A stretch of DNA of 64,000 bases from Phocoena phocoena. Its lineage: Eukaryota > Chordata > Mammalia > Artiodactyla > Phocoenidae. The DNA is taken from the NCBI RefSeq assembly GCF_963924675.1, contig NC_089235.1, positions 56,817,520-56,881,519 on the forward strand. Reading direction: 5' to 3'. Position 1 is the stretch's first letter. Every line of letters starts with the position of its first letter. Below, piece after piece: positions 57,771 to 64,000 of the stretch. The position numbers and the translations under genes are program-made. A model generated the notes under the pieces. That model was given only the letters and a program-made list of their open reading frames with translations, searched no databases and was not told the DNA's origin.

Positions 57771-58010
57771 TTAGCTACAATATTTAGTGATTTTGCTTGT
57801 TTTGTTTAACATTGTGTTCTTAGTACCAAGTATGGTGCTAAGAAAATAGTAGGTTTCTCAAAAATACTTACTGAATAGTGTTGAATAGAAGGAAGGGAAA
57901 CAAGAAAGGGAAGAAAAAAGGAAGAGAGAGAGAGGATCAGTATACAGAAAGTCTCTGGTTAACGTAGCTGGTGAAGATGATGAAGATGATGATGAAGACA
58001 ATGGTGATAA
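57771..58010. repeat. L2-like scrap, purine tract and (GAT)n
   Basis: 'aagtatggtgctaagaaaat' and 'ttactgaatagtgttgaat' resemble an L2 3' end. A purine-rich run follows at 57886-57935 and (gaa/gat)n at about 57972-58008. Confidence 0.5.
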
Positions 58011-60500
58011 AGTCAACCAACAGTGGTGATTAAATCTTAAAAAGAACTAGAGATGGTCATAAATTCTAGAATGCCAAATGCCAGATGTATTAATCATATA
58101 ACAAATGGTATTCTGATTCATTTGTACTGTTGGTTTAATTAATGTTTATTGAACACAGTGTATGTGCCAGGTGTAGGTGATACAGAGATAAAAGCATATG
58201 TTAATTGCACTTAAGGAGCCTTAGAAAATCAGACTCTTCCATTTGGGGGAAAGAAATTAGGAAGATTAAAACCCAGTAACTGAATAAAAATAAGTGTAAA
58301 TACCAATGACATGTTTCTAAACCAAAGAAAACTGAATGATGTGACAATTGCTTACCTACACTGGGATTCAAAGCATAAGCCTTGTGTTTTCCTAAACATT
58401 TTGTTAACCACTAAAATAAATTTTATTTTCTTTTTAATACTAAGGTGTAAGTGCCCTATAACATTATCATTTTCTTTAAAAGTAACATTTAATAAATTTG
58501 TCACTAAGCTAATTAGTCCATATTTCTGAATTAGTGTACTGCATTTGTGGCTTACTATGCCTAAAGCAAAAATTATTTTCATCACTACTATGTTAATTTT
58601 TTGATTGGGGTATGGTATTAAAGTCAAAAAAATCCTTTACTATGTTTAAATTTGTTCTAATAATTAAATGTTTGGCTAATTTTCTGACTCAAAACATCTC
58701 ATTATACTCTAATAGTAAAATGTGTGTTCTATGTATAATATTTGGTGTTTAATGCATTTTTACTTTTATTTAATTCAAAATAAATGAAACGTCCCAGGGA
58801 CCATTACTCTAATATAATAAAAATTTAGGCATTTCTCTATATCAAATAAGGAATGGTTATGTAAGGCAAAACAACTTCAGAGCTTGTTGATTGTATTTTA
58901 GAGCCAGATCTAAATGGAATAGCAAACACACGTGCAAAAAAAAAAAAAAAGTCTAACAGTGAATATAATCGTAACCTATTTAGAATGAATAGTTCAATCC
59001 AAGACATAGATGTTTTATCAATGGCTTTAATTGGAAGAAAGGAGGTTTGCAACCACTCAAAATATGATGACTGTGTGTCAATGTTACAAAACATATTCTT
59101 CTTAAGAGCAGAGGGGGGGAAAAGAATGAAAAACATGATGGACCTTGAATAACAGCTCAACAGTAATGCTGTATAATTGCTTTTCATCCTTTCTATCAGC
59201 AGTGAAGCTTTAAAACATTGATCAAAATGATGACTATCACAAAGTGCTTAAAATGCAGCACACTGTTACATTTCCTCAGCTGCTGAAACAATTATAGCAT
59301 GAGCGAGCATAAAGATGGTTCCCCCGCCTTCACCTGCCCTCCTCAAATGATTTTCCAGTCAAGGTAGATGGGATTAAAAGAACTCTGACATGAATGAGCT
59401 ACATTAGAACATCAATGTCAAAAGATATATCACAGGCACTTGCCTCAAAAAGATAAAAATACTGTGAACGTTTCACATTAGTGCACACCAGAATTCAGAC
59501 TCCCTCCCTACTGACAAACACACTACTGAAATCAAGGGCACAAAGCACACCCAATGCATAAGAAAGCGCAACACGGATATGAGAAGTGTTCATTGATAAT
59601 ATAAGAAAGATAGCTCTTGTCTGCTAAGACTTTACAGCTAAAGAAATGATGGAGAAAGAAAAGCTTCTTACCCATTTACGGGAATAATAAACAAAGGACT
59701 TTATTCAAGAATTTAGTAGTTTATTCTAGATTAATATCTTAAAATCATGGTGTCATTAGAATTTAAGTATATTAATTTATTCATTTAAAAATTTAAAAAT
59801 AATTATTGAAATCCTAGTAAGTGCCAGGCATCGTGTAGAAACACAGGTGCTGTGCTGTTACAATAGTTGCATGTGGGGCTCCAAGCCAGGCTCTCAACTC
59901 CTCTGATTTCAGCACAGGCAGCTGGGATAGATAGTCATACATCTTTGCCAGTTTCCTATGTCAAGTGCTCACTCTGATGTCTCTCTGCTCTAGAATGCCA
60001 CTCAGTTACAATTAGAGGAATTAGAAAGTAAAGGAAATTTAATGCCCTTCAAAGGGAGTCTTAACCAGTGGTGAGTGGATAAATGTTTCATCCCCCATGT
60101 TCTCTGGAAGGATAAAATAAGATACATTCAGAGTAGTTTCTCAAATGATTCCCTGAGAGTGGATTTAGCTCTTGTTGTTCACAACAGTAACCAGATCATA
60201 AGTGCTCAATCACAGGCTTTCTTTTTCACCTGTTCAGTTTCCCCATTCTCTCCATTTTTGTTACTCCTTTCTTTCTCCCCTCACCCCCAAACTTCCAAGT
60301 GCTTGTTTCAGGACCTGCTCTCAGGAAGGAACCTAAACCAAAACAGTTGATACTGGAAGTAGCAATAGTAAATAGCCTCTTTAGATGGGATTCTGAAATT
60401 GGTTCCCTCATAGGTCAAATGGCAAAAAAGACCCCGTTACTGGTGATAAATGAGATGCTGAAAACTCCTCGTTTATGTGCTTTACCACCATGTTTTTAAA
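58011..60500. other. Unique DNA, possible conserved non-coding stretch
   Basis: No gene or repeat recognised. The part at about 59160-59560 has balanced composition, no homopolymers and several AT-core homeobox-like words (taattg, caattata). Conservation is only suspected. Frames such as 58352-58627 and 58837-59187 have no domain. Confidence 0.4.
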
Positions 60501-62600
60501 GACTCAATTGTGGAGAGTTGAATGAGAATCAGGTGGAGGGAGGCACACAGGTTTGTGTAATAGCTCTAACACGTGAAATCTATGAGGGCAAGCCCTTTAT
60601 AAGCGTTGTGGAGGCGGTTTACCTTCTTCAGTTGTTCCAGAAGTCTTGAGGTGGAAGGATGGCAGGCTCAGTTCAGCCAGCTCTCAGCTCAGAACATGCT
60701 AGAAAATTAAGAAGGCCTTCTTGCACTGTATATTACCTGCAACTGGAGGAGCGATAACACTGAAAAAGCAGGTCCAGGATTTAATTACAAGTGTTGAACA
60801 ATTGCAAAATACATGTGGAACATTCAGCTTCTGGGGGTTTCCTGATATCAGTGCTGTGGTAGTGAGTAAGTGAGACTCTGAGAACTTGGATGGCTGGAAA
60901 GGATTGACCTGAGGATGTTGCACCTCCAGATTTTCCTGATATCTCTGGACTTTGGGAGCAGCGTCTTCCCTTCACAGAGGGCAACATAAAGAAATTACCT
61001 GAGGTGAGTCCCTTGAAATGTATTTTTTTCCTCTGAAGGTCGTTCACATCTTCAGTATTTCACTCAAATCTGTAAATATTCTCAACTCTCAGTATAGTCC
61101 AAGAAGGGAATTATAGTCTCTGCTACTAGTAAGATATCTCATCAGACAAGCTTCAGGACTGGGATAATAGGTAAATGTACACTAACAGAAACTCAGAAAC
61201 CTATATAGGAGTGGATATTGATAATATTTCACTGGATAAGTACATAATATAAGGCTGAAGAAGTACAGCTTTATTTACCTGGAGGCGTAGTTTAGAGACA
61301 TAAAATACACTTTGTGTGAACACTTAGAGCTGGTTTTAATATGATGCTGGGAGGACTACTTAAAGCTTGAAGCAGTAGTGGTTTACAATAAATGATATGG
61401 AGATGCCAGGATCTCTCTGGCAAAGTTCTAAGGAAGAGGTCAAAGTGGTGGGCCTGAGAAAATAGGTTTATTATTTGAGACTGGAGTTCTCTTAACCTTT
61501 GTCCTTTAGAAGGCCCAGAGAACACTAAAGTGACATGCAATTCAACAGAGAGGTATTTGAGAAAGTTAATGTTGGCTATTTTCCTTGGGCCAGAATTAAC
61601 AGTGAATGATACTTCCATTTTTCTTGGTGTGATAGAATCCTGGCCTAGCAGAACACAGGTGATGGCACTTAAAGGCAAGACACACATAATGGTAAAAATA
61701 AAAGCAGAATGGTAGGGTAACTTTACTCAAAGCAATCTGTGGCTATGGCTATTAGACCACAGTGGTCCAAGAGAGGAGAGAGATACGCAGTAGAACAAGC
61801 CATTGTTTGACTTACTTAGCTAGAATAAGTTGATATTAGTTGCCTCTATGGGAATTTGTGATACCTTGCTCAATTTCCAGATTTGAACCACTTAGATCCG
61901 GAGCCCACTGATTAAAGGTAAGTCTAGATACTCTTGAGGATGGATCCTGAAATGTTACTACATGTATATGATATTAGTATTTTCCCAGTACTTGCATAAA
62001 GGGCTTGCAGCTATTTAAAAGAGTAATGGTACCTCCGGGAAAGGAGAATTCCTTTGGACTGTTAAATGTAGGGTCTGAGCAAACACTGATATCAGTGAGA
62101 CCTAAATGAAATCACGGCCCCTGTTTAAAGTTGGGTCTTATAGAGGCCAGGTGCTCTATAGAGTTCTAGTCCAAGTCCATAAAATACACAGACCCAACCT
62201 GTGGTTATTTTCTTGACTCTTACATATATATTTATGCTGGACATACTTAGCAACTGGCATTGCTTTTAGAATGATTACCTGGACTTAGAATAGAACCAAA
62301 ATACAAGAAGGCCTTGAAATTACCCATTCCTGGCTAGAAAAGTAAATCAGAAACAATGTAAAACCCTAAGTAGCACTGCAGATATGAATGCTGTTCTCAA
62401 AAACTGAAAGAAGATGTGATAGACCCTATCCCTTTCAGCTTGCCTTTTTGACCCCTTCAAAACTCAGATGAATTTCGGCTAATGACACTGTGACTATGTA
62501 ATCTTAGCAAGTGGTTGCCTCCATCACAGACACTGTGCTTAATGTGATAATTTTATCAGAAAAAATCAATACAGTCCCTGGCATGTTGTATGTTTTATTG
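60501..62600. other. Unassigned region, possibly decayed retroviral internal sequence
   Basis: About 2 kb of moderate-GC sequence with many short frames on both strands (60699-60923, 60781-61047, 61292-61687, 61530-61715). Texture and length suggest a MaLR/ERVL-like internal region, but I saw no diagnostic motif (no zinc knuckle, DTG or RT box). Confidence 0.3.
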
Positions 62601-62774
62601 ATTTAGGAAATACGTAGGTAAAAGAATCAAATGTAGTTGTTACGTGAGAAGGACAGCAGTAGCCTACAGATGTCTACCACTATAGGAGAATTGAACTGTA
62701 GAATGCTAAAGTTGGGGAACATGTGAATGCCTTCTGGAAATCTACTCTCATCATTTCTATGTAACGTAACATAT

Positions 62775-63722
62775 TGGAGACCCTAGTCAGCACAAATTGG
62801 AAAGGAAGTAATAAAACTGCCTTTATTCATAGAAAATAAAATTGTATACATGGAAGATCCTAAGGAATCTATAGAAAGATATGTAATAACTAATAAGTAG
62901 ATTTTGCAAAGTCAGTGGATATAGGGATATTTAGAAATCATCTGTATTTTTATAACTAGAAATACACTATTGGGTAATGAAATAAAAAAAATACCAATGA
63001 ATATAACATAAAAATATTGAATATATGTGAAGGACCAATACAAGGAACACTCAAACATTGCAAAGAGAAATTAAAGAGAAATTAAATAGTGGAGTTTATT
63101 ATGCACATGAATTGGATAACATAATTTTAAGTTATTCTCTGCAATAGATCTTTAGAATTCAAAATTCCAATTAAAATAATAGTTTTTTTTTCCCACCAAA
63201 ATTGACAAGTTGGTACAAAATTTATATGAAAATGCATTGGACCTGAAATAGCCAAAATAATTAGGAAAAATAAGAGCAAAGTTCGTACTTACACTACCTT
63301 AATTTATGTTCCAACTCAAATGTTTGTCAACAGGTAAACTGATAAACATTAAGGTATATCAGTAAAATGGAATATTACTCAACAACAACAAATACTGATA
63401 CCCATGACAACAAAGATAAATCTCAAAAATATTCTGAGCTAAAGAGGCCAAATGTAAATTTGCACATACTGTATTATTTCATTTAAATTAAGTGGTTGAT
63501 ATGATTTCATATTAAATTTTAGAACAGACAAAACTAGAACGTAAGGACAGAAGGAAAAAGAATGGTTTCCTGGTGATTGACTGCAATGAGACACGAGAAA
63601 TTTGGGGGGAATGGACATGCATACACAAGTATATATTTGTGATAATTCTTTGAGATATACACTTAAAATCACTGAATATTATTCTATGTAAATTATACCT
63701 CAGAGTTTATTTAAAATAAATG
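62775..63722 (+). mobile_element. Ancient L1M ORF2 C-terminus and 3'UTR
   Basis: 'gaagatcctaaggaatctat', 'cctgaaatagccaaaataat', 'aatggaatattactcaacaa' and the 3'UTR 'aaaatcactgaatattat' and 'attatacctcagagtt' in L1 order. No long frame survives. Confidence 0.75.
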
Positions 63723-64000
63723 GTTAGACAAAATGAAATTTTACTGCAGTCAAGTAAGAAACAAATATTGGTTGAGGTTTGTGAAATAATGGAATTACTG
63801 AAAGTTGATGAATGGGTGCTATTGAAGTCACTTAATGATACTTGAAATCCATTTGTAACATTAACTATTGTTAACTTTCAACTGGAAATGTAATTTAGTG
63901 CTTTCAAATTTCATTTTCCCACTATTGAATCATGTTTTGTGTCTTTACACAAAACTATACCTTTTCCAGTGAATAATATTTTATAAAAATAGAAATACAG

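Noticed and set aside
61292..61687. 131-codon minus-strand frame
   Set aside because: No recognisable domain or neighbouring coding evidence; within an unassigned, probably decayed repeat region.

Overview
The window is nuclear DNA of a mammal, very probably a cetacean (dolphin or whale). It is AT-rich, and I found no host protein-coding gene, tRNA, rRNA or CRISPR array. The lineage call rests on several SINEs of the tRNA-derived CHR type. They share a 5' end reading gggcttccctggtggcgcag (or its reverse complement) and an A-rich tail, and several are crisp copies with intact target-site duplications (TSDs). CHR SINEs are known from Cetacea, hippos and ruminants; the short young form seen here is the one abundant in whales and dolphins. 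The species cannot be fixed from the sequence alone.

Layout. 1-7.6 kb: mostly unique AT-rich DNA with CHR SINEs, an L2 fragment, and an unexplained inverted repeat with arms at 3756-3896 and 5149-5295. 7.7-13.1 kb: old L1 (+), a younger L1 3' part (-), two young CHR SINEs, AT microsatellites and a Tigger-type DNA transposon. 13.1-27.4 kb: largely unique, with a purine tract near 15 kb, a solo LTR (15820-16363), two CHR SINEs stacked in one target site (17005-17599), an old L1 (21-22.3 kb) and a CHR SINE at 25.7 kb. 27.4-32 kb: nested old L1M pieces interrupted by a Tigger element, an L1 tail, a SINE and another L1 tail. 33.3-39.3 kb: a nearly full-length L1 (+) with clean TSDs but broken ORF1 and ORF2. 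39.9-40.4 kb: a twin-primed (internally inverted) L1. 40.7-43.5 kb: a GC-rich partial class I (gammaretrovirus-like) endogenous retrovirus with 5' LTR, tRNA-Phe primer binding site, a broken gag and the start of pro; the rest of pol, env and the 3' LTR are absent. 43.5-53 kb: old LTR remnants, a Tigger element, a second solo LTR (47562-48246), MIR, CHR and L1 tails. 53-57.8 kb: three L1 segments in minus orientation. 58-64 kb: unique DNA with a possible conserved non-coding stretch near 59.2-59.6 kb, an uncharacterised retroviral-looking region (60.5-62.6 kb), and an old L1 (62.8-63.7 kb).

The elements do not form a pathway. The window is a gene desert or intron recording successive retroelement insertions. 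The most informative points are the ERV (tRNA-Phe primer site, duplicated U3 and leader blocks, gag and pro in one frame across TGA-CGG, decayed protease active site), the 3.8/5.2 kb inverted repeat, and several insertions whose ends can be fixed to the base by TSDs.
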